A stretch of DNA of 64,000 nt from Mycoplasma sp. Bg1 (GTDB lineage Bacteria > Bacillota_I > Bacilli_A > Mycoplasmatales > Hepatoplasmataceae): assembly GCA_001641205.1 (NCBI GenBank), contig LSMX01000002.1:1-64000 (forward strand), written 5' to 3'. The translations under genes and the position numbers were made by a program. Numbering within the stretch: the first letter of the stretch is position 1; each line of letters starts with the position of its first letter. The notes under the pieces were generated by a model. That model had not been told where the DNA came from and made no database searches. It was given only the letters and a program-made list of their open reading frames with translations. Shown piece by piece: positions 1-8,905 of the stretch.

Positions 1-90
1 CCACTAGAATATAAATATTCTCGTTCGACTTGCATGTATTAGGCATGCCGCCAGCGATAATCCTGAGCCAGGATCAAACTCTCGTTTAAA
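1..90 (-). rRNA. rrs: 16S ribosomal RNA, 5' end only
   Basis: The reverse complement reads AGAGTTTGATCCTGGCTCAG (the classic 27F site, around 63-82), followed by the conserved GGCGGCATGCCTAATACATG stretch and CAAGTCGAACG. These are the first conserved blocks of bacterial 16S rRNA. The gene runs off the left edge, so only its first ~90 bases are present. The mature 5' end is placed at about 90 by analogy with E. coli and Bacillus, which carry 7-8 bases before AGAGTTTGATC; this may be off by a few bases. Confidence 0.97.
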
Positions 91-306
91 ATTAACTCAA
101 TAATTATTGTTGTAGTTCTAAATTTTTTAAAAAACTCAGAATTGTTTGTTTATGGTTCTATTTAGTTTTCAAAGATCTGTCATTGCTAACAATTGGGTAT
201 ATAGACAAATTAACAACAAACCCATTAAATACCTTTCGATATTTGTTGGTTTGTTATGAACTCTATAACTCAATGTTAACCTTTTTAATTATTACATTTT
301 TTAGAT
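91..306 (-). promoter_or_regulatory. 16S rRNA leader with boxA-like element
   Basis: This stretch carries no gene. On the minus strand at about 154-178 it reads ATCTTTGAAAACTAAATAGAACC, closely resembling the boxA-type antitermination/leader element (TCTTTGAAAACT) ahead of rRNA operons in Bacillus and relatives. AT-rich -10-like hexamers occur at about 200 (TATATA) and 264 (TATAGA), but neither has a convincing -35, so the rRNA promoter is not fixed. With the terminator at 307-353, this accounts for the 300-base gap between ymdB and 16S. Confidence 0.6.
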
Positions 307-353
307 AAAAAAAAAACACTTTTAACAAAAAAAATTATTTTTTTTGAAAAAGT
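307..353 (-). terminator. Terminator downstream of ymdB
   Basis: On the minus strand, ACTTTTTCAAAAAAAA and TTTTTTTTGTTAAAAGT form a long AT-rich stem around a short TAA loop, followed by a run of about ten T (plus-strand A tract 307-316). It lies between the ymdB stop and the rRNA leader and would isolate the two. Confidence 0.65.
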
Positions 354-394
354 ATTTGAATAAAGCTAATAATTGTAAAAAAGACAATATAAAA

Positions 395-1180
395 TTAAGG
401 ATTAAGAGTAATTCGTTCAATATTAATTGGTTTTAAAGTGTTTTCCTCTAATGTAACAAGAATTGCATTAATTCTTACCTTACCAATTGCTTCCACAAAA
501 GGAGCATGAACATTATTTTTCATTCGGTCAAGAACAGCATCCATATCAGCGCCAATTGCTGAATCTAAAACTCCTGTCATTCCCACATCGGTAATAAAAG
601 CAGTTGATCCTTTTAGAATTCTTTCATCTGCAGTTTGAACATGAGTATGAGTTCCAAAAAATATTCCTACCCGATTTGAAAAATAAGTTCCTAAAACTAT
701 TTTTTCTGCTGTTGCTTCACCATGAAAATCAATTATTGCTAAATCATAATCATTATTTACAAGAATTTCATCTCCAATTTCAAAAGGAGATAATGCAATT
801 TTTGGACCAATTTTAATAAAAGCTTGTCCAAGCAAATTCATTAGAAGAATTTTTTTACCTTTATAATCAAAAATAATAAATCCTTTTCCTTTTGCTTTAT
901 CAGGCCAATTTGCTGGTCTAACCATATTATCAATTTTATCAATATAATTATTAATATTTTTATTTCTAAAAGTATGATTACCCATTGTAAAATAATCAAT
1001 TCCTGCACTTGATAATTGATTATAGTCTTTTTCAATTAATGATTTTCCTCCTTCAGAAGTATTTTCTGCATTTGCAATTACAACATCAGGAACAAGTTGT
1101 TTTTTCATATAAGGAAGATATTGCTGAATTGCTTTTTTTCCAGCTTTTCCATAAATATCACCAATTATTAATATTTTCAT
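395..1180 (-). CDS. ymdB: YmdB-family metallophosphoesterase (TIGR00282)
   Basis: A 261-residue calcineurin-like phosphoesterase; Bacillus YmdB is a 2',3'-cyclic-nucleotide phosphodiesterase. Metal ligands are visible in order: GDIYG (residues 7-11), NAEN (about 38-41), GNHTF (about 67-71), DFHGEAT (about 150) and GTHTHVQTAD near 175. It follows recA as in Bacillus, but the RNase Y gene that usually sits between them is absent here. TATAAT ends six bases before the ATG and there is no Shine-Dalgarno, so it probably has its own leaderless transcript. Length is normal for the family. Its exact substrate here is inferred. Confidence 0.93.
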   Translation of the reverse strand: MKILIIGDIYGKAGKKAIQQYLPYMKKQLVPDVVIANAENTSEGGKSLIEKDYNQLSSAGIDYFTMGNHTFRNKNINNYIDKIDNMVRPANWPDKAKGKGFIIFDYKGKKILLMNLLGQAFIKIGPKIALSPFEIGDEILVNNDYDLAIIDFHGEATAEKIVLGTYFSNRVGIFFGTHTHVQTADERILKGSTAFITDVGMTGVLDSAIGADMDAVLDRMKNNVHAPFVEAIGKVRINAILVTLEENTLKPINIERITLNP

Positions 1181-1186
1181 AATAAA

Positions 1187-1192
1187 ATTATA
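1187..1192 (-). promoter_or_regulatory. -10 box of ymdB, leaderless geometry
   Basis: TATAAT on the minus strand with six bases (1181-1186) to the ATG. Initiation 6-7 bases downstream of a -10 would fall on or next to the A of the ATG. No Shine-Dalgarno fits in between. No good -35 is seen. Confidence 0.55.
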
Positions 1193-1223
1193 TACTTAAT
1201 AAAAACATTAGAAAGATTGAACA

Positions 1224-2186
1224 TTATTTAAAAACAGATTTATTTACTTTCTCATAATTTTCTTTGTTATCTAAAAAATCTAAAACTTCTTTTTTAGTTT
1301 GTCCAAGTTTTTTTTCATTATAAAAGTATCATAATCCTTTTCTCAAAATAACACCTTCAAGAAGTGCGAGATTTAAAAGTTCTCTTCTAATATCAATTCC
1401 ATTTTCATAATAAATTTCTGTTTCAATTTCTTTATAAGGAGCAGCAACTTTATTTTTTACTACTTTTATTTTTACTCTTTGTCCAATAATAACTTGATCT
1501 TTTTTAATTCGTTCTCTTGCCCTTATATCTAACCGAATAGTTGCAAAAAATTTTAAGGCTCTTCCCCCTGGGGTAATTTCTGGAGATCCAAAAATAACTC
1601 CCACTTTTTCTCTAATTTGATTAATAAAAAGAACAGTTGTATTTGTCTTACTTATTGAAGCAGAAAGTTTTCGCATTGATTTGGCCATCATTCTTGCTTG
1701 AAGTCCAATTTGTTGATCTTCCATTGTTCCTTCAAGTTCTGCAAGTGGAACAAGAGCAGCAACTGAATCAATAACAACTAAATCAAACATACTAGAATTT
1801 ACTAGTTGATCAACAAGTTCTAAAGCCTGCTCACCTGAATCAGGTTGCGAAATAATAATTTTTTTTAGATCTATTCCAAGCCGTTTGGCATAGCCAACAT
1901 CAAGTGCATGTTCTGCATCAATAAAAGCAGCTATTCCCCCACTCTTTTGAACTTGCGCAATCGCATGGAGAGCCATAGTAGTTTTTCCAGATGATTCTGG
2001 ACCAAATATTTCAATAATTCGTCCTCTTGGGTAACCACCAACTCCAAGTGCTCTATTTAAAAGCAAGGAACCTGTAGAAATTACCTCGATGTTTTCAAGT
2101 GCTTTATCATCGAGGTTCATAATGGTTCCCTTACCATAATCTTTTTCAATTTGTTTTAGTAAATCCTTTAATTCTTTTTCAGTCAT
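1224..2186 (-). CDS. recA: Recombinase RecA
   Basis: 320 residues, reading through TGA (Trp) at 1329-1331. RecA forms ATP-dependent filaments on single-stranded DNA for strand exchange and SOS signalling. Walker A GPESSGKTT is at residues 62-70 and Walker B LVVIDSVAAL at about 136-145; the EDQQIGLQARMM and INQIREKVG (L2-region) segments are also present. After the standard-code end, the tail WYFYNEKKLGQTKKEV belongs to the RecA C-terminal domain. The start is supported by GAGGT five bases upstream. It is probably cotranscribed with cinA and pgsA. A functional RecA is not universal in mollicutes. Confidence 0.97.
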
Positions 2187-2210
2187 TATTACCTCAACAA
2201 TAGTATTACT

Positions 2211-2660
2211 TTAATTTTGCAAAATATCAAGTATTTTTTTAATTCCAAAAAGAACTGTTTGTTCAATTATAGTTTCTCTTATAAGAGATGAACTTTGAAA
2301 AGAGAATTCAAAAAGTTCTTCTTTATATAAAATTGTAAGATAAGTTAATCCTATTGGTTTGTTTTCCACTGCATTTGGTCCTGCATTACCAGTAAAAGCA
2401 ATGCAAATATCACTTTCAAAAAAAGTTTGTCCTGCTTTTGCCATTGCAGTTGCAGTCTCTTGATTAATTACTCCTTGATCAACATTAATCTTTAAAATTT
2501 TATTTTTAATAGTTGTATCATAAGTTACAAGTGAACCAAGAAATATTTTTGAAGCTCCAGGATTTTTTGTAATATAAGATGAAAAACTTCCTCCAGTAAT
2601 TGATTCTACTGCAGAAAGTTTTATATTTTTTTGAGTAAGTATTTTAAATAAAGCATGCAT
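2211..2660 (-). CDS. cinA: CinA C-terminal domain protein
   Basis: About 149 residues corresponding only to the C-terminal competence/damage-inducible domain (PF02464, nicotinamide-nucleotide amidohydrolase-like). The diagnostic AVESITGGSFSS lies near the N-terminus and GNAGPN further on. The N-terminal molybdopterin-binding-like half of full CinA is missing, as in many small genomes. I start it at MHALFK, one base after the TAA of the upstream membrane-protein gene; an in-frame ATG at 2697-2699 would overlap that gene by 38 bases. Whether it deamidates NMN here is unknown. Confidence 0.85.
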   Translation of the reverse strand: MHALFKILTQKNIKLSAVESITGGSFSSYITKNPGASKIFLGSLVTYDTTIKNKILKINVDQGVINQETATAMAKAGQTFFESDICIAFTGNAGPNAVENKPIGLTYLTILYKEELFEFSFQSSSLIRETIIEQTVLFGIKKILDILQN

Positions 2661-2661
2661 A

Positions 2662-3027
2662 TTATTTTTTATTTTTCTTTTCCTCAACAAATTTATCAAA
2701 TTTTATCTGTATTTTTGCTCTTTTCAATTTAATATCAGCAAGTAAAGTAATCCAAAAAATTTTAGAAAAGAGATTCCGATCATATTTTCCAAAAAGAACA
2801 AGTGGAAATGCAAGAATAACTCATAAACTAAAAAGAACAAATCCAACAATTGCTCAAGGTTTTTCCAATTCTGCTGAATTTGGAAAAATTACAATAACAA
2901 GAGATGCAATAAAAATTAAAGTTGCTCCATAAAGCAAAATATATCCTGTACCCTTAATAAGAAAGTGCAATCTTTCATCTTTTTGTTTTATTGTAAGCAA
3001 ATCTTTTCCATTTTGTTTACCCTTCAT
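2662..3027 (-). CDS. Small membrane protein between pgsA and cinA, unknown function
   Basis: 121 residues in the third frame, found only when TGA is read as Trp. A basic N-terminus (MKGKQNGKDLLTIKQKDERL) is followed by two hydrophobic helices, about residues 22-48 (IKGTGYILLYGATLIFIASL region) and 58-82 (PWAIVGFVLFSLWVILAF region), then a basic tail ending EEKKNKK. Its ATG lies 11 bases inside the pgsA 3' end and its TAA is one base from the cinA ATG, so it is embedded in the operon and probably translationally coupled. I do not recognise a family. Confidence 0.75.
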
Positions 3028-3616
3028 TTTTTACTCCTTTAAGTGCATTAAAATAATATAGTACTCCTGATCATAGTGAAAAGACCAAAGCAATCATAAG
3101 TGGGATTAATGTATATCAGTAATCTCAATTAAAAGTTAAATTTAAACTAATTAAATCAGGATGTAAAGCAGGAATAAATAATAACATTAAACCTAACATT
3201 TGAAAAACAGTTTTAAGTTTTCCATATATTCCTGCAGGCATGACTTCTCCACTAGCAGCGAGATTCATTCGTAAACCATCAACCATAATATCACGAACAA
3301 CAAATAAAACAGTAAATCAAACAGGAATTCAACCAAAAATAGTGAAAAAAATCATCACAGAATTTATTAAAATTTTATCTGCTAAAGGATCAAATAATTT
3401 CCCAAAGGCAGTTATTTGATTATGTTTTCTTGCATAACAACCATCAAAATAGTCTGTTGCTGAAGCAACTAAAAATAAAATTAAAGTTATCCACAACAGA
3501 ACATCCATTATTTTTGGTCCCTTAATTACTTGAACCATTAATAAAATCATTACTATAATTGCAATGAAAATTCTTATTATAACTAATACATTTGGTAAAT
3601 TAAGCTTTAATTTCAT
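3017..3616 (-). CDS. pgsA: CDP-diacylglycerol-glycerol-3-phosphate 3-phosphatidyltransferase
   Basis: 199 residues, reading through TGA at 3329. This integral membrane enzyme joins CDP-diacylglycerol and glycerol-3-phosphate to make phosphatidylglycerol phosphate. The CDP-alcohol phosphotransferase signature is clear at residues ~56-82: TDYFDGCYAR followed by AFGKLFDPLADK, with the metal-binding aspartates intact. Hydrophobic segments lie on both sides. The 3' end overlaps the next gene by 11 bases, and the start lies within the 3' end of the upstream gene. Order pgsA-cinA-recA matches Bacillus. Confidence 0.93.
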
Positions 3617-4098
3617 TTAATTTGATTAATTTCTTTTTTTAAGTCAATAAATTGAGAATCCTCACCAATAAAATATGCTTTTGCTTTTATAACTGAATAA
3701 CCAAAATTAGCATCCTTTTCCCAACTTGTTGGTCTAACTGCTAATAAGTCATCAATAATTGGCTTCATTTCATCCTTTTTTTGATCAGAAGCATAAATGC
3801 TTTTTAAATCTTCTGATTTTTGTAAGCTCTTCATATATATAGTTGCAATTACATTAACTTCTCCAATTGAAATTTTTGAAGTTGAATGATCAAAATTTTC
3901 TGTTATATCTTCAATGAACAAAATTAATGAATTTAAGGTTAAGAAAATTCTTGCTCTTGCAGTAATTGCAGCTTCATCAATTTTTTTTGCAGAAATAAGT
4001 TTTTTACTTTTATCTTTTTTATCTTTTTTAGAACCATAAAAGGCTACCATTAATAGTCCACCTACAACAATAAAAAAGACCGCTAGAAATATTCACAT
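3607..4098 (-). CDS. Single-pass membrane protein, unknown
   Basis: 163 residues starting MWIFLAVFFIVVGGLL, an N-terminal membrane anchor whose second codon is TGA (Trp). A very basic patch follows (KKDKKDKSKK), then a mixed helical domain with no motif I recognise. The standard-code end at 3613 is a TGA; the true TAA is at 3607-3609, giving the tail QIKWN and a 10-base overlap with pgsA. It appears to be the first gene of the pgsA-recA unit, with TATAAT at 4140-4145 upstream. The anchor plus basic patch suggests a cytosolic domain held at the membrane (inference). Confidence 0.75.
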
Positions 4099-4150
4099 AA
4101 TTTATTATTTTCTATAAAATTCTATTCTCCCTATAAAAAATTATATAAGA

Positions 4151-4177
4151 AAAGAGAGTTATTTCTAACTCTCTTTT
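4151..4177 (-). terminator. Terminator after RNase P RNA
   Basis: AAAGAGAGTT and AACTCTCTTT form a perfect 10-bp stem around a six-base loop immediately 3' of the rnpB P1 helix on the minus strand. The following T run is short (TTTTCTT). Confidence 0.8.
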
Positions 4178-4178
4178 T

Positions 4179-4525
4179 GTATTAGTAAGCCACGTTCTGT
4201 TTTATCCGACCATTTATCTAGTTTTTCAACTTTAGGAATCAATTCAATTCTCTCATCCTAACTCCCCTACCATAGGCAACCAATGCCTTTAATTTGGGTT
4301 TCTAGCTTGTGGGGTTTACCCGTTCCACTCCATTTTTTCAAATGGCATCGTCACTGTGGCACCTTCAAAGATTATCATATATTTAAAACAAATACTTAGA
4401 TAAGAGCTTGCCGTCACCTTTTTCAAAGTGCATGAGGTTATTTGCCTCATCACAAACATTACAAACATTTCAGTCTGTGCTAGCGTGGACTTTCCTCTGC
4501 AATTAATGCAGCGATCGGTCAATAC
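4179..4525 (-). ncRNA. rnpB: RNase P RNA
   Basis: The catalytic RNA of RNase P, which removes 5' leaders from pre-tRNAs. The minus strand contains the hallmark GAGGAAAGTCCACGCTAGCAC (P4/CR-I region) near the 5' end and ACAGAACGTGGCTTACT near the 3' end. GTATT at the 5' end can pair with AATAC at the 3' end as the tip of P1, which sets the limits used here. Internal conserved segments such as GGGTAAACCCC are also visible. A good promoter lies directly upstream and a terminator directly downstream, so this is an independent unit. Confidence 0.95.
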
Positions 4526-4531
4526 TATTTA

Positions 4532-4560
4532 ATTATAAAATAAAGTTATATTTTTTACAA
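4532..4560 (-). promoter_or_regulatory. Promoter of rnpB
   Basis: On the minus strand TTGTAA (4555-4560) and TATAAT (4532-4537) are separated by exactly 17 bases, with six bases from the -10 to the RNA 5' end. This is the best complete sigma-A-type promoter in the window and a reference for the weaker ones. Confidence 0.8.
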
Positions 4561-4580
4561 ATAAAACCTAATCTATTTAT

Positions 4581-5051
4581 ATGGGAAATGGAAAAAATTT
4601 TGAAAATAAAATTTCTAAAGGACTTCAAAAAATTACCAATAAGGAATTAGGCTTTTTTATTAAATCACCAACCCCAATGCAAATGATCCCAACAGAAGAA
4701 GGTTATACAATGACTTATGCAAATAAAGCTCTCTGTGATTTTATTGGAATCTATCAAGGAAAATTCATTCTTATTGAAGCAAAAGAAATCTCTGGAACAA
4801 GATTTGAATTTCGAAGATTAAAAGATCACCAAATTCAACAATTAAGTGCAATCAAAAAATATGGTGGTTATGCTTGAATTTTTTTTAATTTAATTAAATT
4901 AAAAAAAGTAGTTGCAGTTCCTATTGATAATTATTTAATTTCTTTAAATCAAAGTACTAAAAAAAGTATCAATATTGATACTTTAAATGAAATTGGATAT
5001 GAAATAGAATTAGCTAATTTAATAGAATTTTTTAATCAAGAAGTCAATTAG
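4581..5051 (+). CDS. recU: Holliday junction resolvase RecU
   Basis: 156 residues, with TGA as Trp after GGYA. RecU cleaves Holliday junctions in Gram-positive bacteria. Visible family features: N-terminal NFEN (residues 6-9), the PD-(D/E)XK core CDFIGIYQGKFILIEAKE (about 53-70) with its Asp and Glu-x-Lys ligands, and the downstream FRRLKDHQIQQL segment. It converges on dnaD, sharing the last 20 bases, an association also seen in Bacillus. No Shine-Dalgarno is seen; a -10-like TAATCT lies six bases before the ATG. Slightly shorter than Bacillus RecU. Confidence 0.9.
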
Positions 5052-5616
5052 CTTCTTGAAGTTGTTTTAATTTTGTGGTTCTTGCCTCTTTTGAAGGAGC
5101 TTCACTTTCATAAAGTTTCTTAATTGTTTTTCAATCAAGAATAGTATCTGCCTGAATTTTAGAAAGACCTTGAATTAGCGAAAGCATTCGATTTCATCCT
5201 CCTGCTTCTATTCAAGAAATTATTGTCTTTTTAATAAGTGGTTTTGAAATAATATTTAATCTATAAGAAAACCAGTTTGCCTTATCTTCAATAGAAGAAT
5301 CTTCAGTTGGTGTAAGATACAAAGAAATCAATTTTTCTCAAATTAAATCAAAGGTAAAAATCATTTCCTTATCTAAATAATTAATTTTTAATAATTTACT
5401 CTTTAAGAGCTCATTAATCATTCCTTCTGCTTTAGGTTTATTAATATTAAATTCTTGAGAAATAAGATTAATTGTACAAGATTGTTGAAGTTTTAATAAT
5501 TTTAAAATTAAAACAACTTGATCTGTTGAAAGACCAATAGAATTGTAATTTTTTAATAGAAGTTTTTCTTTATCAATAAGATTATCATCTAATAGTTTTT
5601 TAATAGTAGCATTCAT
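5032..5616 (-). CDS. dnaD: DnaD-like primosome protein
   Basis: 194 residues, with several TGA-Trp codons. The N-terminal ~90 residues resemble the DnaD winged-helix domain (GLSTDQVVLILKLLKLQQS, then FNINKPKAEGMINELLKSKL). The C-terminal half has a DnaD_2-like helical pattern with conserved Trp (ISWIEAGGWNRML and ILDWKTIKKLY). DnaD helps load the replicative helicase with DnaB and DnaI, both also in this window. Convergent with recU, overlapping 20 bases. Similarity is read by eye; the N-terminal assignment is better than the C-terminal one. Confidence 0.7.
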
Positions 5617-5624
5617 TATTATTT

Positions 5625-6449
5625 TTATCTTCTTGAAAGAATTTTAAGTAAAAAGAATGCAAAAATAGTTAATGACATTAAGAAAGCAACCACATAAGTC
5701 ATTGCTGCTGCAGTTAAAACTTCTTTTGTTCCTTGTTCATTTTTAGAATCAATGCAACCCAATTCTGTTAATTGTACTTTTGCTTTTCTTGAAGCCCCAA
5801 ATTCTACTGGTAAAGTTACTAATTGAAATAAAGCCACTGCTCCATAAACACTAACAGCAGAATAAAGATAGATGCCAAATCAAGTAATTTGTTGATCTTG
5901 TTGCATGTGCCCAAATGCTGAATTCTTACTACCAAAAATCATTCCAAAGAAAAGAAAGAAGAAAGCTAAATTCATCATTGAAGAACCTATTTTTTGAACA
6001 ATTCCTACTGCTGGAGCAAGAGTATCTCTTGCTCTTATTGAAAGTTCCTGTTTAGCTCATTGAAGAGCATGCCCACATTCATGTGCAGCAATTGCTTGAG
6101 CTGCAACTGAAGCTGATTGATAAGTTGAAGGTGAAAGAGTAATTTTATTTGTTTTGGGGTTATAATGATCAATTCCTTCTTTATTTCCTAAAATAACTTG
6201 AACATTAAGAATATTATTTTTTGCTAATAGTTCTTGAGCAATTTGAGCTCCTGTTTTTCCTGAACTATTTCTAACTTTTGCTCATTTTAAATTTATTTTT
6301 CTAAATTTTGATTGTGTTGAAATAGACACAAACATTAGCACTATAATTGCAATAAAAAGAACAAGCATTACAGGAAAACCACTATTAGCATTATCATTTC
6401 CCTTTAGCATATCAATATTATTTTGATTATTTAAAATTTCGACTATCAT
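5625..6449 (-). CDS. YugP-family zinc metallopeptidase (PF04298)
   Basis: 274 residues. A putative membrane-embedded neutral zinc protease: N-terminal anchor (FPVMLVLFIAIIVLMFVSI), the catalytic AAHECGHALQWA (HExxH form HECGH, about residue 125), then further hydrophobic segments and the PVEFGASRKA motif typical of YugP. Several Trp codons are TGA. The start is set by GGAG about 12 bases before the ATG. Only eight bases separate its stop from the dnaD ATG, so the two are probably cotranscribed. Substrate unknown. Confidence 0.87.
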
Positions 6450-6509
6450 TTTATATAAAATCTCCTATTTTTTTATTATATAAATTATATAGGAGTTAAA
6501 TATTTTAAT

Positions 6510-6543
6510 AAAAAAAAATAGAAAGATTTTCTCTCTCTATTTT
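6510..6543 (-). terminator. Terminator after HU
   Basis: On the minus strand AATAGAGAG and CTTTCTATT pair around an AT-rich loop and are followed by nine T (plus-strand A run 6510-6518). It separates hup from the downstream protease-dnaD unit. Confidence 0.7.
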
Positions 6544-6557
6544 AATTAAATATAAAA

Positions 6558-6833
6558 TTATTTATTATATTTATCTTTAAGGGTTTTAGAAACTTTAAAT
6601 TTTACAGCTCATGAAGCTTTAATTTGAATAGATTCACCAGTTTGAGGATTTCTAGCTGTTCTTGCTGCTCTTCTAACAAGTTCGAATTTTCCAAATCCAG
6701 GTAAAGAAATTTCTTTATCTACTTTTAATGATTTTTCAATTGTATCAAAAACAGTATCAAAAGCTAATTTAGCATCAACTTTTGTAATATCTAATTCATC
6801 TGCGATGTTATTGATTATGTCTTGTTTATTCAT
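6558..6833 (-). CDS. hup: HU-type DNA-binding protein
   Basis: 91 residues, reading through TGA at 6609. A histone-like dimer that bends DNA. It shows the family start MNKQDIINNIADE, the core ISLPGFGKFELV and the DNA-binding arm signature RRAARTARNPQTGE. The C-terminal strand WAVKFKVSKTLKDK appears only if TGA is Trp, which restores the normal ~90-residue length. A strong GGAGATATT precedes the ATG and a TATAAT at 6885-6890 gives a leader of about 45 bases. It stands as a single-gene unit between two terminators. Confidence 0.96.
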
Positions 6834-6898
6834 AATATCTCCTATCTCCTTTAATTTATTAAATATTTAATTTAACTCAATTTAATTATACTTAATAA

Positions 6899-6919
6899 AC
6901 CCTTATATTTATAGGGTTA
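6899..6919 (-). terminator. Probable terminator of the tig-der run
   Basis: AACCCTATAAATATAAGGGTT on the minus strand is a near-perfect inverted repeat just after the der stop. The 3' T tract is poor, so termination may be partial. Confidence 0.45.
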
Positions 6920-6927
6920 GTTAAGCA

Positions 6928-8253
6928 TTAATAAATATCATTCTTTTTTTTAAAGGAAATTTTTATTGGAATATTTGTAAAATCAAATACATTTCTTAAT
7001 TGATTTTCAATAAATCTTACATATGAAAAATGAATATATTCTGGGTGATTTGAAAAAATAATAAAATGTGGAAAATTAATATTTAAATAAGTAATGTAAC
7101 TCATTTTTACTTCAATTCCATTATGACGAGGTGGTTTTTTAACCATTTGAATATCCATTAAAAATTCATTTAAATTTGCTTTTTTAATTTCTTGATTTAA
7201 ATTTTCTTTAATTTTTTCAATTTCTTTAAAAATTTTAGCAATATTTTTGCCTTTTAAAGCTGAAATAAAAATAATATTAATTCAGGGAGCAAACTTAAAT
7301 TTATTTTTAATTATTAATTCAAGCTCCTGTCTTTGATCTTTTTCCATAATATCAGATTTATTAACTAAAACAATTACTGGTTTATATTCATTTTTAATAA
7401 TACTCATGATTTTTTCATCCATAACAGTAATTTGTTGAGTATGATCAATTAGTAATAAAATAATATCTGAATTTAAAATTGTTAAATTTGTTCGTAATTC
7501 TGCATATCATTCAATATCATTTAATGATTTCTTGTTTTTTTTAAGACCTGCGCTATCAGTTAAAATATAATTTTTACCATTAAAAGTAACTTTAGAATCA
7601 ATTGCATCTCTTGTTGTTCCAGAAATATTCGAAACAATGATTCGATTATCATTTAAAACTTTATTAATTAAAGTAGATTTTCCCACATTTGGTTTTCCAA
7701 TAATCCCAATTCGTAATTCATCAATAATATAATCATCTTTTTTAGGTAAAAAATTAATAATCATATCTAATAAGTTAGAAATTCCAATTCCATGAATTGA
7801 AGAAATTGGAACTACCTCTCCAAAACCAAGTGTATAAAAATTTGAAGAAGCAATTACTAATTCCTGATTATCTGCTTTATTTGCTGCAATAATTATTTTT
7901 TTGTTTTTAATTCGTTTTAATTTTTGAGCAACAAATTGATCTTTTTTAGTAATTCCATCTTTTGCATCAATTAAAAAAATAATTAAATCTGCTTCTTGAA
8001 TTGCAATTTCTACCTGGGCATTAATTTCCTCTTGAAAATCTATTTGTAGATTATTACTAAATCCACCTGTATCTATTAAATTAAAGGCTCTTCCTAGCCA
8101 ATTTACAGGATAAAAAAGGCGATCTCTTGTTACTCCTTCTAAATTCGAAGTAATTGCCATTCTTTTTTGAATTAAACGATTAAAAAGAGTTGATTTTCCA
8201 ACATTTGGACGACCAATAATTGCAACTGTAGATAAATTAGTTTTTTTTGCCAT
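6928..8253 (-). CDS. der: GTPase Der (EngA)
   Basis: 441 residues with tandem GTPase domains, needed for 50S ribosome assembly. The first P-loop GRPNVGKST is at residues 14-22 with DTGG and NKAD; the second GKPNVGKST is near residue 184 with DSAG and NKSD. A C-terminal KH-like domain follows, including PPRHNGIEVKMSYITY. Two TGA codons interrupt it in the standard code. GAGGAT lies about ten bases before the ATG. The gene overlaps the cmk 3' end by 17 bases, the cmk-der order known in Bacillus and other Firmicutes. Confidence 0.96.
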
Positions 8254-8905
8254 AAATAATATCCTCTATTTCTTTTACAATTTGACTAGGAGTTTTTTTA
8301 TCAGTTCAAATAATATATGCATCTTTTGCAGGAACAAGTGGAGCAAATTTACGCTTTGAATCATATTCATTTCGCATTAGAATAGATTTTAATATTTCTT
8401 CATAACTTGAGGAAATATTATTTTTTAAATTTTGTTCCTGTCTTCTTCTTGCAGCTTCACTTGGAGAAACTTTTAAGAAAAATTTAAAATCTGCATCAGG
8501 CATTATAATTGTTCCGATATCTCGACCTTCAAGCAAAACATTTTTTTGCATTCCTACTTTAACTTGAAATGTTTTAGCAAAATCTCTTATTTCTTTTATG
8601 GCAGCAACTTGACTAACATTATTTACCACTTCAAGTGAATCTAAATCAATTAAATTAAATTTAATTGATGAGGCTAAATTAGAATTTTTTAAATAAATCT
8701 TTTCGTTTGCGATTTTATTAATTAAAGTTTTTCAATCTCCAAGCAAATTATTTTTAAGACCAAAAAAAGTAATTAGTCGATACATTGAGCCAGTATTAAA
8801 ATAAGTTAAGTTTAAATGTTTAGCAATTAATTTAGCAACTGTTGTTTTCCCAGTTGCTGCTCCACCATCTATTGCTATTCTTAAATTACTATTACCATTA
8901 CACAT
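8237..8905 (-). CDS. cmk: Cytidylate kinase
   Basis: 222 residues; phosphorylates CMP and dCMP with ATP. The P-loop DGGAATGKTT lies at residues 13-22, followed by YFNTGSMYR and LEGRDIGTIIMPDADFKFFLKVSP, all typical of Cmk, and the lid region AARRRQEQ. I start at MCNGNSNLRIAIDG, which gives normal length. An in-frame ATG at 8966-8968 would add a low-complexity N/S-rich stretch that is the out-of-frame 3' end of the upstream coiled-coil gene. The stop overlaps der. Two Trp codons are TGA. Confidence 0.92.

Noticed and set aside
604..816. Plus-strand ORFs opposite ymdB, thioredoxin (9652-9849), ftsK (11316-11612) and others, rich in Phe/Leu/Ile.
   Set aside because: They are antisense shadows of well-supported genes, with low-complexity composition expected from AT-rich complement, and no start signals.
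4316..4522. A 68-codon minus-strand ORF inside the RNase P RNA.
   Set aside because: It lies wholly in the conserved rnpB structure and has no protein-like features.
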